Of a stretch of DNA of 44,006 nt, positions 7,749 to 16,821 are shown in pieces. The notes under the pieces were generated by a model that saw only the letters and a program-made list of their open reading frames with translations, was not told the DNA's origin and searched no databases. How positions within the stretch are numbered: the stretch's first letter is position 1; each line of letters opens with the position of its first letter. Where the stretch lies: contig WGMK01000028.1 of NCBI GenBank assembly GCA_016125095.1, positions 1 to 44,006 on the forward strand, read 5' to 3'. This DNA is from Candidatus Hydrogenedens sp. Lineage in GTDB: Bacteria > Hydrogenedentota > Hydrogenedentia > Hydrogenedentales > JAEUWI01. Both the position numbers and the translations under genes were made by a program.

Positions 7749-9808
7749 TACAGCGGCCCTCCGAAGTGTTGCAGCGCTCCGGACTCGCGCAGCCGGGCCA
7801 GCCGGAAACGGTCTTCCGGGGTCTGGGCGGTGCGTTCGCCGTAGCTCTCGGCGAGCGCACCGATGCTGGCGAGCAGGCGGGATTCGGCCACACGCTCGTC
7901 GATCCGGGCCTGGATCTCGGCAAGCCGGGCGTTGAGCAGGGTGAGCAGGCGGTTGAGCGATTCGTAGGACGGCACCAGGCCCTGATCCTGGAGGGTCAGC
8001 GAGCCGCCGTAGGATTCCTGGCTCAGCTTGGCGGCACGGCCATTGATCTTGACCAGCTTGCGGGCACTCGACAGGGCGGCGCGGGCATCCTCGAACTCTT
8101 CGCGGACCCCGAGCTCGACCTGCTGCAACAGCAGGTTTTGCCGGTTGAGCGCATGTTCGGACTGGGCGAGCGCGGCCTTGGCGGCGCGGTTGCCGATCGG
8201 GCGCTGATAGAGCAGGCCGATGGTCAGGACGTATTGATCGGGCTGGCCGATTTCGCGGAGCGAGGAGCCGAGATTGCGGTAGCCGTAAGAGCCGGTCTGG
8301 CTGAACTGCATGTTGCCGACCGCGGCGAGGTCGGGACGGGTCTGGGCGTCGCGCTGGTCGCGTACGATGCTGGCCAGACGCACCGCCACCGCCTGGCGGA
8401 CATAGAACGGGTTGTTGAGCGTCAGCTTGGGCTCGGCCACGTCCTTGGCGATGCCCTCGAGCAGCACCCGGTAGCCGACCGGCAGATAGAGCGCCTCGGC
8501 GTTGCTGTCGAGCAGGCGGCGCAGCCGCTCCGACAGCACGACATATTCGCCGAACACCTGCTGCTGGGTCGCCTGGACATTGGCGACCTGGCTTTCGGCC
8601 TGCTGGCGGTCGCTCTCGGTGACAAAGCCCTGGTCGAACAGGCGCTGGATGCTGGCGCGCTGCTGACGGGCCGATTTCAGGGAATCGGCGATGACCGCCA
8701 GGCGCTGGATGGTGCCGACCATCGACCAGTAAAGCGTGTCGACCTGGAGCAGGGTGGTATTGACCACGGTGCGGACATCGACCTCGGCCGCCTCGATATT
8801 GGTGCGCGCGATCGCGACATTGGTGTCGGCAATCGCGGTCGGTCCGAAATTCTTGGTGTAGGGCAGGGGCGCGGTGCCGCCGAAGATGATCTGGGAGAAC
8901 CAGGGCCGGTAATAGACCCCGAAGGTTTCGCCCAGGCCGTTGTAGACGTTCAGCGGGTAGTAGGTCTGCCGGCGGGTCGTGGACAGCGTCAGGTTGAGAC
9001 TGCTGCCCCAGGGCAGCTGCTGCAGGATCGAGAGGCTGCCGGTATAGGTCTCGGTGTTGCGCTCGGCGAATTTGGAAATCGGATTGGCGTCTTCCTGGCT
9101 GGGGTAATAGCCCTCCGGCCGCTCCTGATTGTACTGGATCGCCAGAACCGGCGAGCGGGGTGCGAAATCGGCCGCCGTGGTGCCGTTGTTGTTCAGATAG
9201 CTCGCGGCGGAACTGGTCGCGACGACATAGCAGGCCTGGCCGGCATCGGCGCCGACGGTCAAAGCCGCGGCACTCGGGGTGCAGGTAAAGACGCCGTGGC
9301 TGTCGGTCCGGTTCACCGCCACCCGCTCGGTCCCCGGACGGAAGCGGTTGTCCGGATGTTCGGTGCGGGGGAACTGGCGGACGATGCTGGTGGTCAGCGC
9401 CGCGACGAAGACCGGATCGAACACCGCCTCGGCCTCGACCAGGGCGCGCTCGGCGATGCTCTTGTTCAAGCCGCTGCGGCGGATGTCGAGACTCTTCTGG
9501 AGGGCGGTCATGGTGGCTTCGCGCAGCGCGATCTCCTGAATCGCAGCCGGCGCGTAAAGCGGTGCGGTACCGGAGCGTGCCAGCGCGTCGCGGGTGGTGT
9601 CGACCACCTTGTTGGCCTCGCGTTCCCGGACCAGGCCCTGGGCATCGACCACCAGGATCGGTGCCGGCACCGGCCTGGCCGCCGGCGGTGCCGCGGCGGG
9701 TTCGGCGCCGATCGCGGGGCCGGTCATTCCGGCGCCGAGTCCGGCCAGCACGGCGGCGGTCCAGCTTCCGCGCGGGAGCCACCGCATCTTCGTGTATGAA
9801 CCGCTCAT
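7748..9808 (-). CDS. Large TolC-family outer-membrane protein, second of three paralogues
   Basis: The 686-residue protein has a signal peptide ending near PAIGAEPAAA. TolC-type helices with the turn motif RLFDQGFVTESDRQQAESQV appear in the first half and the counterpart DQGLVPSYESLNRLLTLLNA in the second. The barrel-entry segment PLPYTKNFGPTAIADTNVAI matches PLPYTKGFG in the first paralogue. The start at 9808 is chosen because AGAGGA lies 6-7 nt upstream; a second ATG at 9814 would be too close to that site. It probably forms an outer-membrane duct with its neighbours or as alternative homotrimers. No membrane-fusion protein or inner-membrane transporter is encoded nearby, so its partners must be elsewhere. 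Confidence 0.9.
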   Translation of the reverse strand: MSGSYTKMRWLPRGSWTAAVLAGLGAGMTGPAIGAEPAAAPPAARPVPAPILVVDAQGLVREREANKVVDTTRDALARSGTAPLYAPAAIQEIALREATMTALQKSLDIRRSGLNKSIAERALVEAEAVFDPVFVAALTTSIVRQFPRTEHPDNRFRPGTERVAVNRTDSHGVFTCTPSAAALTVGADAGQACYVVATSSAASYLNNNGTTAADFAPRSPVLAIQYNQERPEGYYPSQEDANPISKFAERNTETYTGSLSILQQLPWGSSLNLTLSTTRRQTYYPLNVYNGLGETFGVYYRPWFSQIIFGGTAPLPYTKNFGPTAIADTNVAIARTNIEAAEVDVRTVVNTTLLQVDTLYWSMVGTIQRLAVIADSLKSARQQRASIQRLFDQGFVTESDRQQAESQVANVQATQQQVFGEYVVLSERLRRLLDSNAEALYLPVGYRVLLEGIAKDVAEPKLTLNNPFYVRQAVAVRLASIVRDQRDAQTRPDLAAVGNMQFSQTGSYGYRNLGSSLREIGQPDQYVLTIGLLYQRPIGNRAAKAALAQSEHALNRQNLLLQQVELGVREEFEDARAALSSARKLVKINGRAAKLSQESYGGSLTLQDQGLVPSYESLNRLLTLLNARLAEIQARIDERVAESRLLASIGALAESYGERTAQTPEDRFRLARLRESGALQHFGGPL

Positions 9809-9854
9809 CGTCATTCCTCTGGGCCGTTCCTCTTGTGGTCGCCGGCCCTTGATG

Positions 9855-11888
9855 TTAGCGGACATAGTGCTGCTCCAGTATGCCTCGGGCGGCCAGCAGC
9901 CGGATGTTCGCCTTCTCGTGGTCGGCGATCGCTTCGGTGCGTCCAAGGCGGGCCGACAGCAGCGCGCTGTAGCGGTTCAGCACCTCAAATTCAGAGATCA
10001 GGCCGAGGTCGCGCTGCTCCTTGGCCCGCTCGAAGGCGAACGCGGCCAGTTTGAGGTCTTCCTCCCGCTGCGCCCTGACGGCGGCGGCGGAATGGAGATC
10101 GCCGATCGCGCGGTCGACATCGGTGGTGACGCGCTGGCGCGTCTGGCGGACCCGGTCGAAGGATTGGCGTTCCTCGATGCGCGCCCGGGACAACGCGGCC
10201 TCGGTGGCATTGTTCCACAACGGATAGCGGTAGCGCACGCCGATGAAGAAATTGGCGGTGTCGGGATGAGCCAGATGGTACAGCGACTGGCCGAGGTTTT
10301 CGTAGCCGAACACGGCATCGGACTGACCCTCGCTGGCGCTCGCCGACAGGCTGAGATCCGGCAGATCCTGGTTTTCCCGATAGGCCAGCGTGACCTTGCT
10401 CAGCTGGTAGCCTTCTTCCGCCAGCCTGACGTCAGGGTGATCGATCACCGCCTGGTCGAACACGGCGGTGTCGCCGGCCATCGGCGGGACCGCCGCCACC
10501 GCAACCGGGGGCATTTCGATCGGGGACGAGGGCAGGGCGGCCAGCTGTGGTGCGGTCGGGCCGCCGACCGGGGCGCCGGACAGCGCAAGATCGGCGGGGG
10601 CCGGCTGCAGCAGCGCGCGGCGATCCGCGGCGATCAGGGTCAGCAACCGGTTGGAGGTGACCAGGTACTGGTTCCAGGTGTTCTCTTCGGTGGCGTCGAT
10701 CGAGGCCAGCTGGCTTTCGATCTGGCTCACGTCGTAGCGGGTGGTCAACCCGCTTTCGAGCTGGCGCTTCTGGCCGGCTTCGCGATCGCCGAGCACGGCG
10801 CGCAGCTCGGTCAGGGTCTGCAGGTTCTGCGCCGCCTTGACCAGGTCCCAATAGGCTTGCAGCGACTGCGACAGCGAACGGTTGCGCTGCGACTGATCGC
10901 TCAGGATGGCGCGCTTTTCGTCGTTCTGGGCGACTTTCCAATTGAACGAGTTGGTATTGCCCTCGCGCCCGAAGCCCTTGGTGTAGGGCAACGGCATCGA
11001 AATCGCCAGACTGACGCTGCTGGTCCAGAACAGCTTGGTATTCCAGCCGTATGGGTCGTAGGTCAGGCCGCTGTTGAAGGGCGCGCTGGTCAGGCCGGGG
11101 CTGCCCGAGGTGGCGGCAAAACCGGGTTTGCGCCATTTCGAGGTCAGGCTGAGGCTGGCCTCGCCACCGAAAATGAACTGGATGCCGCCGCCCAGGCTGC
11201 CGGCCGCGATGTGTTGCCCGAGGGAATCAGGGACCGCGGTTTCGATCTGGGCGGAGAACGTCGCCGGCTGAAAACATTGGGCGGTCCCGGTGTTGACGGT
11301 AGTGCCGCCGCCTTCGATTTCATCGCTGTCGACCCGGCAAACCACGGCCTGGGAGGCATTGCCGCTGAAGTCCCCCGAATCGATCTGTTCCTGCTTGCGG
11401 CGCTGCCGCTCTTCTTCGGTTTCGTTGAACGCCGCGTTAGGGTCTTCGCGGAACCGGCCGATCACCTCGTCACGTTTGACGAAATACTGGTTGGTATAGG
11501 ACACCGAGGCGAAGATCGTCGGGTCGAACACCGCATCGGTCTGGGTCACCACCGCCTGGGCGGCGCCCACGGTCTCGGCGCCCTGGAGGATTTCGAGATT
11601 GTGGTTGACGGTGGCCGCGGCGATTTCGCTCGGCGTGACTTGGCGGACCGGCAGCCCGGCCATCCGCGCCCTGGCGCCGTCGTGGGGGGCCGTGCGCAGC
11701 TGTTCCAGAAGATTGAAACGCTTGTTCTGACCGGAACCGGCAGCCGCGGCAGCCTTGCCGAGGTCGGCGACGCCGACGGCGAGGACCAGACCGGCAAGCC
11801 CGGTCAGGGCGAGGCCCCGATGGATGGGCTTGCGTCCCCGCCGGGGGAGGTGCCCCGACGCGACAAGCATGGTTTCGGTGAGCTTCAT
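9855..11888 (-). CDS. Large TolC-family outer-membrane protein, first of three paralogues
   Basis: The 677-residue product begins with a twin-basic n-region and a hydrophobic core (RGLALTGLAGLVLAVGVA) and should be exported. AVFDP marks the start of the duct domain. RQLESGLTTRYDVSQIESQL and QRDLGLISEFEVLNRYSALL are the two equivalent helix-turn segments of TolC half-repeats, and PLPYTKGFGREGNTNSFNW is a barrel region. It heads the minus-strand series and is separated from the next paralogue by 46 bp. The series may be transcribed from the 270-bp region shared with the divergent FHA gene. Low identity between the three copies, apart from the motifs quoted, suggests an old triplication. Confidence 0.9.
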   Translation of the reverse strand: MKLTETMLVASGHLPRRGRKPIHRGLALTGLAGLVLAVGVADLGKAAAAAGSGQNKRFNLLEQLRTAPHDGARARMAGLPVRQVTPSEIAAATVNHNLEILQGAETVGAAQAVVTQTDAVFDPTIFASVSYTNQYFVKRDEVIGRFREDPNAAFNETEEERQRRKQEQIDSGDFSGNASQAVVCRVDSDEIEGGGTTVNTGTAQCFQPATFSAQIETAVPDSLGQHIAAGSLGGGIQFIFGGEASLSLTSKWRKPGFAATSGSPGLTSAPFNSGLTYDPYGWNTKLFWTSSVSLAISMPLPYTKGFGREGNTNSFNWKVAQNDEKRAILSDQSQRNRSLSQSLQAYWDLVKAAQNLQTLTELRAVLGDREAGQKRQLESGLTTRYDVSQIESQLASIDATEENTWNQYLVTSNRLLTLIAADRRALLQPAPADLALSGAPVGGPTAPQLAALPSSPIEMPPVAVAAVPPMAGDTAVFDQAVIDHPDVRLAEEGYQLSKVTLAYRENQDLPDLSLSASASEGQSDAVFGYENLGQSLYHLAHPDTANFFIGVRYRYPLWNNATEAALSRARIEERQSFDRVRQTRQRVTTDVDRAIGDLHSAAAVRAQREEDLKLAAFAFERAKEQRDLGLISEFEVLNRYSALLSARLGRTEAIADHEKANIRLLAARGILEQHYVR

Positions 11889-12158
11889 CGCGGTTTGCCG
11901 CCCATGTGACCTGATGGTTTCACTGGACTGCCATTACGGACAAATCAAAACAAGCGCCTGGCTGCATTTGTTCACCTTTTGGCTGGACAATGCGTGGTTT
12001 TCCGGGCTGGTGTTGCAAACGTGCCGACACACCGTGGCGGTTGCTCCGTGACGAAAGCTTGGGCATAGTATTCTTGCGCGATTGGCGTTCCCGGCGCGGC
12101 GAAAGCACCGCTTGGGTAGCTTTTTGTGATCTTTAAGAACGGCTTCGGCGTTACCGGC
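11889..12158. other. Divergent intergenic region (TolC-like series / FHA gene)
   Basis: These 270 bp contain no plausible gene. They must hold the promoters for both directions. The stretch 12000-12130 is AT-richer, with TAGTAT around 12067 as a weak -10 candidate towards the FHA gene; no convincing -35 goes with it. Confidence 0.4.
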
Positions 12159-13514
12159 ATGACCGACGTAAATGACGACAGGACGCTGGCGTTTCAGCAG
12201 TCTTCCGATGGCGACAAGACCGCTGCCAGCGGCAGCCTGATCGAGGTTCCGAAGGCACGCCTGATCTGCGTCGATACCGCGCAGGTCGAGGGCAAACTGC
12301 CGGGGGAGGGTGTGATTCACCTGATGCCGGGCAGTGAGCAGACGGTCGGCCGCGGCGACACCTGCACTTACCCGATTCCGTCACGCAAGCTGTCGCGTCA
12401 GCATGCTCGAATATTCGCCGGAGTCGGCGCCTGGGGCGTCGAGGACCTCAACAGCACCAACGGGATCCAGGTCAACCGCCAGAAGGTCACGACCGCCTGG
12501 CTCAAGCATGGCGACGAGGTTCGCTTCGGGCCGATCATCTTCCGCTTCGAGCTGGAACGCCCCGACCTGGCCGGAACTGCCGCGTCGATGCCGTTCGTGG
12601 CGGCGGGACCCGAAGAGGCCGAGGGCGATCGCACGATGATGGTTGGCAGCCTGGGGGCCAGCCGGGCCGTGATCGAGGCGGTGCGCAAGGTCGAGGAGCC
12701 GGTCCCGGAGATCGCGATACCACGGCGCGCCGCCGCTCCGGCCGTGGCCGACCCGTCGGCCGCCAAGGCCGGTCGCCAGCGGATCCTGACCTTTGCGGGT
12801 CTGGGGGTGCTGGTGATCGCGCTGGGGGTCGGTGCGGTGGTCTACTATCCGACCTATCAGCGACAGCAGCAAATTGCCCAGGTCATCTCGCGGGATGACG
12901 CCGTGCTCGATCGCGTGATCCGCCGCGCGCGCGAGATAAGCGGTGTCGCTCTGACCGACGCCATCTTTGACGAGGATGTCGCGGTACTGCAGCCGGTGAT
13001 CGACGAGACCTGGGCGGCGCTTCAGGACAACCCGAACGACGCAAAACTCATCAATGAGTATGCTCGTGCGCGTTTTTTGCAGTTTGAGCGGGTATTCGGC
13101 AAACAGTTCAAGTTGGAAGAGCTCACGCAGGCGGAGCATCAGGCGGCCGAGCTCAAGGCCCGGCTCGACGAACTGGGTCGTCGGTTGGCGACGGTCGCTG
13201 CGGCGGACAAGGCCGACCTGGCCACTGCCATCGGCTTGGTTGATCTCGCCGAGCTCATGATCCGGTACCATCGATTCGGCCTGGAATTTGCCCAAGTCGC
13301 GAAATCGACCCCGGATCGCCCGGTCAAAATGCCGACGCTCGGCCAGCTGAACGACGTCGACCAGCGACGGGACGACTTCATCCGCTATCGGAAATCCTTC
13401 AATCAGGCGCTGTCGCGGGATTACCGGCTGTTTTACGGCTTGGTCCAGGGGGTCGAGAATCGCGATCTCAGCTTGATCGGCCGCTGGCGGGAGCTGTTGA
13501 AACAGGGATCGTGA
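12159..13514 (+). CDS. Membrane-anchored FHA-domain protein
   Basis: The 451-residue protein has a forkhead-associated domain at about residues 53-130. The conserved phospho-Thr-binding residues are visible: GR (64-65), S79xxH82 and STNG (99-102). A Pro/Ala linker is followed by a single transmembrane helix at about 209-230. The rest is a long helical domain of unknown type. FHA domains bind phosphothreonine on partner proteins, so this is probably the sensor or scaffold of a Ser/Thr kinase pathway; a membrane Ser/Thr kinase is encoded at 42520. I use the ATG at 12159; a GTG at 12126 would add 11 residues, and neither has a strong Shine-Dalgarno. Confidence 0.87.
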   Translation: MTDVNDDRTLAFQQSSDGDKTAASGSLIEVPKARLICVDTAQVEGKLPGEGVIHLMPGSEQTVGRGDTCTYPIPSRKLSRQHARIFAGVGAWGVEDLNSTNGIQVNRQKVTTAWLKHGDEVRFGPIIFRFELERPDLAGTAASMPFVAAGPEEAEGDRTMMVGSLGASRAVIEAVRKVEEPVPEIAIPRRAAAPAVADPSAAKAGRQRILTFAGLGVLVIALGVGAVVYYPTYQRQQQIAQVISRDDAVLDRVIRRAREISGVALTDAIFDEDVAVLQPVIDETWAALQDNPNDAKLINEYARARFLQFERVFGKQFKLEELTQAEHQAAELKARLDELGRRLATVAAADKADLATAIGLVDLAELMIRYHRFGLEFAQVAKSTPDRPVKMPTLGQLNDVDQRRDDFIRYRKSFNQALSRDYRLFYGLVQGVENRDLSLIGRWRELLKQGS

Positions 13515-13585
13515 CCCCGAACGCATAGCCGGCCGCAGAAGCCCCCGGCGAGGGCGCGCAGGGCCCGTGTCGGATCACGCCTGGA

Positions 13586-13924
13586 TCACGCCAGCAGCGG
13601 CCCATCAACCCAATGGACCCCGTCGCGATCGTCGATTTCGATCACCCACAGGTCCGGATCGACCTTGATCTGGCGGGCGATATAGCGGTCGGCATCGGCT
13701 TCGCCGACCGGTGCCGGGCCGGTGCCGCGAGACCAGCACAGGCGCTCGCCATCGCGGACCTGGGTCAGCACGGTGCAGCCGATGCCCGGGCGATAGAGCT
13801 TCAGCAACACCGCGCCCCGGCTGGGATCGCCCCTGCGCACGACCACCATCGGTATGCCGCGGGTGCTGCCAAGCGACAGGTGGGCGGCCACCCAGAGATG
13901 CGTTGCCAGGCGATCGGCGGTCAT
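13586..13924 (-). CDS. DUF1491 family protein
   Basis: The 112-residue protein matches my recollection of DUF1491, a small alphaproteobacterial family. It has LATHLWVAAHL at the start, then VVVRRGDPSRGAVLLKL, and EADADRYIARQIKVDPDLWV near the C-terminus. The biochemical role is unknown. The ATG at 13924 is preferred; an upstream TTG at 13930 adds two residues. It stands alone, convergent with the FHA gene. Confidence 0.82.
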   Translation of the reverse strand: MTADRLATHLWVAAHLSLGSTRGIPMVVVRRGDPSRGAVLLKLYRPGIGCTVLTQVRDGERLCWSRGTGPAPVGEADADRYIARQIKVDPDLWVIEIDDRDGVHWVDGPLLA

Positions 13925-14268
13925 TGGCAACGGCCAGGTGCCGGCTGGGCGCGACCGTAGCGGGTGGTCAGCCGAGTCGACGGGGCGAAATCCCGTTCAT
14001 GCCATGGTGCCGGGCGAATCCCGACTCGGGCGCGCCGTTTGCGCTCCTGGCGCCCAATCCGGCGAGACCCTGACCGGACTCGAATCGAAGCCGAATTCAG
14101 GCCTGAAACCAGGATGGAACCACGCGGCCGGGCAGACGCGCCAGACTGTGGGCAGTCATTGGCGAATGGCCAGCGACAAAGTGGGCATTCTTCGGCCGCG
14201 TGCTTCCCAGTCTGGAAAATCATTGCTATGGTGAATCCTGCAAGCGTTCCATTCGGCGAGATCCGCGC
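13925..14268. other. 344-bp divergent intergenic region without a recognisable gene
   Basis: Open frames exist on both strands but are Arg/Pro-rich, lack start signals and resemble no family. It should contain the promoters of the DUF1491 and DUF6524-like genes; I see no clear hexamers. Confidence 0.4.
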
Positions 14269-14679
14269 ATGTTCACGTCCTTGAGTTTCCTGGTCAGGTG
14301 GGTCCTGGCGATGTTCGTCGTTTTCGCGACCTACAATGCCACCGGATATTCTTACTACCACTGGGTTACAGAAAGTTCAGCCTATGACTGGCCGCTCAAG
14401 ACCTTTACCGGTCTGGCGCTGCTCACGTCCTATGGTGTTTTCGCCATTGCCATCTGGCGCTCGATGGGGCCGGTCGGGGTCGCCACGACGGCGGCTGCCC
14501 TGACCGCGATGGTGTGGACGCTGGTCGATTACGGGCTGCTCGATCTCAACCACAACAATGCGGTGTCGACCGTCATCAGCGGGCTGTTGGCGACCATCCT
14601 GGCGTTTGGCGTGTCGTGGTCGCACATTCGGACCCGGCTCAGTGGACAGGTCGATTCCAAGGACGTGAATCAGTATTGA
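14269..14679 (+). CDS. Small integral membrane protein, DUF6524-like
   Basis: The 136-residue protein has about four hydrophobic helices: about 4-24 (LSFLVRWVLAMFVVFATYN), 42-62, 66-88 and 98-118. The N-terminal pattern ATYNATGYSYYHWV is what I recall for DUF6524, a family of small bacterial membrane proteins of unknown function. The start at 14269 places this motif correctly; a longer frame from 14200 reads an implausible Cys/Arg-rich leader. It is transcribed away from the DUF1491 gene and followed by short palindromic repeats. Confidence 0.75.
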   Translation: MFTSLSFLVRWVLAMFVVFATYNATGYSYYHWVTESSAYDWPLKTFTGLALLTSYGVFAIAIWRSMGPVGVATTAAALTAMVWTLVDYGLLDLNHNNAVSTVISGLLATILAFGVSWSHIRTRLSGQVDSKDVNQY

Positions 14680-14745
14680 GGTCCCAATATTGGGATATCC
14701 CCAATATCGGGATCCCAGTGTATTGGGGTCCCGATGTATTGAGGT
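14673..14745. repeat. AT-containing palindromic tandem repeats
   Basis: The 14-bp perfect palindrome TCCCAATATTGGGA (about 14683-14696) is followed by TCCCCAATATCGGGA. Repeated TATTGRGGTCCC units occur at about 14674, 14720 and 14738. The cluster begins inside the last codons of the DUF6524-like gene. It can fold as a hairpin in either strand, but no T-tract follows. Confidence 0.7.
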
Positions 14746-14910
14746 CAGCGTCTCGAACAGCTGGGCGTCCTGACGGCCACGCTCGACTGTCTTCGGCCGG
14801 GTGCCGGGCAACCGCTTGATGTCTTCAGGATTGCCCTGCCGGATTGCCCGAAATACCCGGCCGCGCGAAATCAGGCTGACAGAAACCGGCCCGAAACAGA
14901 CGGCCCCGAA

Positions 14911-14940
14911 AAAGACGACGGCGTGACCGCCGCCGTCTTT
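14911..14940 (-). terminator. Rho-independent terminator of the dynamin-like GTPase gene
   Basis: AAAGACGACGGCG (14911-14923) and CGCCGCCGTCTTT (14928-14940) pair with one mismatch around a 4-nt loop. On the minus strand the stem ends in a run of five T. It lies 11 bp after the GTPase stop codon at 14951. Confidence 0.8.
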
Positions 14941-14950
14941 TGTGGTTCGG

Positions 14951-16630
14951 TCAGCGCGACCACGCCAATGATTTCAGGCGGCCGATCAGGTCGCCAACTT
15001 TGAGGCCACCCGGTGCCGTGGTGGCGGCCGGCGGAGTGGTCGAGACGGCTTCCTCGCCCTCGATGGTCGCTCGCGGCGGGTCGAGCGGGGCGGCCGGCTC
15101 GGCACCGCTCTGGCGATAGCCGGTCGCCGGCTGGCGGTAGCCACCAGCCCCACCGCTTTGACGGCCAACCGCCGGCACCGCCGCCTGCTTGGCGCCGGCG
15201 GGATCGGTGTAGAGGTCGTTCCAAACCTGGACGTGGCGGCCGATCGTCTCGCGGATGCCGAAAATGCGGCGTCTGGTCCCGCCGTTCCAGCCGGCCGGCG
15301 TGGTCTGGAACAGGCTGCGGAAGATCGAGGTGTTGCGCCGGAAGGCAAGCCGGGCGTTGAGGTCCATCTGGCCCATCCGCTCGGGCAGGGCGGCGGCGAT
15401 GGTGCGGGCAACCATGGCGCGGAACATGAAGTGGAGGGCGAGCAGACCGGCGGCGGCGAGTGCGCCGACGGCGACCAGACGGACCGGCCAACCGTCGAGC
15501 CAGTCCGGCTTGGCCCCGGTCAGCCAGGTGCCCCAGTTGTTCAGCGTCTCGGCGCCGGCCAGATAGCCGATGCCGCCGGCGGCTGCGGCGATCACGACCA
15601 CGGCGATGGCATCGCGGATCAGCACCTGGCGGCGCCATTTGCCGATCAGGCCCTTGAGATAGGGTACGACCTCGCCTTCCAGTTCCTTGGCCAGGGCGTC
15701 GAGGATGCCGACGATGCGATAGCCGCGGCCGAATTCAACTTCGGTGATGCGCGAATGGATCTCCGCCAGATCCTCGTCGCATTTCGCCTCATAGCGGGCG
15801 CGCTTGGTCGGATCCTCGATCGGCGGTGCCACATCTTTGTTGTAGATGCCGTAGAATTTGCCGCTGATCAGGCCGGCCTGGGCGATCGAGCGTTGCCAGG
15901 CGCCGACGATCTCCTCCGGATTGTCCTCCCGTGCGGAGGTATCGATCTGGTTGAGAATATAGAGAAATTTGCGGGCGTCGGTGCGCAGCACGGTCTTGGA
16001 GACCAGATGGGTCAGGGTGTCGGTCATCGAGCCCGGTTCCGGCCGCCGGGCATCGAAGAACACCAGGACCAGATCCGCCAGATCGATGATGTGATCGGTT
16101 ACGCGCAGTGTCGAGCGGCGCTGGTCATCGGCATCGAAACCCGGCGAGTCGATCAGGATCTTGCCCTTCAGCCGGGGGCTGGAGCAGGTCTTGAGCTGGA
16201 GATAGCCGTCGATTCGTTTACCCTCGCCGGCGGCCACTTTCTCGATCTCGTCGCTCATCCGGTAGAACGGGAAGCGGGGATCGGCGTTGAGCGCGGTGCC
16301 GGGCAGGGCATCGTATCTGCGATCGGGGCCGTAGCAGACCACGGTGAATTTGTCGTCGATCGCCTGGTTGCCAGACGCCTGCAACTCGGTGCCGAGATAG
16401 CTGTTGAGGAAGCTCGATTTGCCCGCCGAGAACAAGCCAAGCACGCTGATCACCGGCCACCACGGGATGCGGGTCGCCAGCGACTCCGCACCGCCGAGCA
16501 GACCCATGCGGTAGAGTAGCCGGTCGAACGCCCGGAAGGTCGGAATTACCGGCAACAGATGGGGATGTTCGGCCCGCAGGTGGGACTCGAGGAGTTCCAA
16601 ACGGCGGTGCAGGGCTTTTTTCGGAGTCAT
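14951..16630 (-). CDS. Dynamin-like membrane GTPase
   Basis: The 559-residue protein has a complete GTPase domain: G1 GLFSAGKS (65-72), G3 DSPGF (161-165) and G4 NQID (227-230). The layout, with a helix before G1 and a large GTPase domain, is that of the dynamin/EHD superfamily. Two predicted membrane spans (about 340-360 and 381-403) follow, then a low-complexity C-terminus. Bacterial dynamin-like proteins remodel or fuse membranes. The neighbour encoding a mitofilin-like protein 191 bp upstream on the same strand strengthens a role in inner-membrane architecture. The start follows the family N-terminus, although the Shine-Dalgarno is weak. Confidence 0.87.
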   Translation of the reverse strand: MTPKKALHRRLELLESHLRAEHPHLLPVIPTFRAFDRLLYRMGLLGGAESLATRIPWWPVISVLGLFSAGKSSFLNSYLGTELQASGNQAIDDKFTVVCYGPDRRYDALPGTALNADPRFPFYRMSDEIEKVAAGEGKRIDGYLQLKTCSSPRLKGKILIDSPGFDADDQRRSTLRVTDHIIDLADLVLVFFDARRPEPGSMTDTLTHLVSKTVLRTDARKFLYILNQIDTSAREDNPEEIVGAWQRSIAQAGLISGKFYGIYNKDVAPPIEDPTKRARYEAKCDEDLAEIHSRITEVEFGRGYRIVGILDALAKELEGEVVPYLKGLIGKWRRQVLIRDAIAVVVIAAAAGGIGYLAGAETLNNWGTWLTGAKPDWLDGWPVRLVAVGALAAAGLLALHFMFRAMVARTIAAALPERMGQMDLNARLAFRRNTSIFRSLFQTTPAGWNGGTRRRIFGIRETIGRHVQVWNDLYTDPAGAKQAAVPAVGRQSGGAGGYRQPATGYRQSGAEPAAPLDPPRATIEGEEAVSTTPPAATTAPGGLKVGDLIGRLKSLAWSR

Positions 16631-16698
16631 GATCGCTCGAAGCGCCTGTGGTTGAGGAAACGGCGGCGGTTGCCCGCCAGGGGGTGGGCGTCATCAAA

Positions 16699-16725
16699 CC
16701 ACCGTCCGGCACCGCCGGATGGTGG
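16699..16725. repeat. Strong GC hairpin between mitofilin-like and GTPase genes
   Basis: CCACCGTCCGGC (16699-16710) and GCCGGATGGTGG (16714-16725) pair at 11 of 12 positions around a 3-nt loop. It lies about 100 bp past the mitofilin-like stop. The minus-strand 3' flank has only three T, so it may attenuate rather than terminate. The remainder of 16631-16821 holds no gene. Confidence 0.6.
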
Positions 16726-16821
16726 CCTATTGCCCCGACCGCCCGAGATCGGGATCGGCCGGGGATCCGAGACCGGCACCGGGCTGGCGTCTTGGCATCC
16801 CAGTTAAGTCAGGTACTCCGG

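Noticed and set aside
5622..7844. Long open frame on the plus strand (740 codons) opposite a TolC-like gene
   Set aside because: It is a shadow of the real gene in high-GC DNA: no Shine-Dalgarno, no family pattern, and a Gly/Asp/Arg-rich composition typical of antisense frames.
7748..9782. Upstream part of a 1365-codon minus frame that continues into the third TolC-like gene
   Set aside because: This part is out of frame with the second TolC-like gene and Arg/Pro-rich; the true third gene starts at 7748.
7766..11909. Two further long plus-strand frames (677 and 771 codons) opposite the other TolC-like genes
   Set aside because: Same reason; the minus-strand proteins have signal peptides and TolC motifs, the plus-strand ones have none.
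15158..16519. Plus-strand frame of 453 codons opposite the dynamin-like GTPase
   Set aside because: Antisense shadow; the minus frame has complete GTPase motifs.
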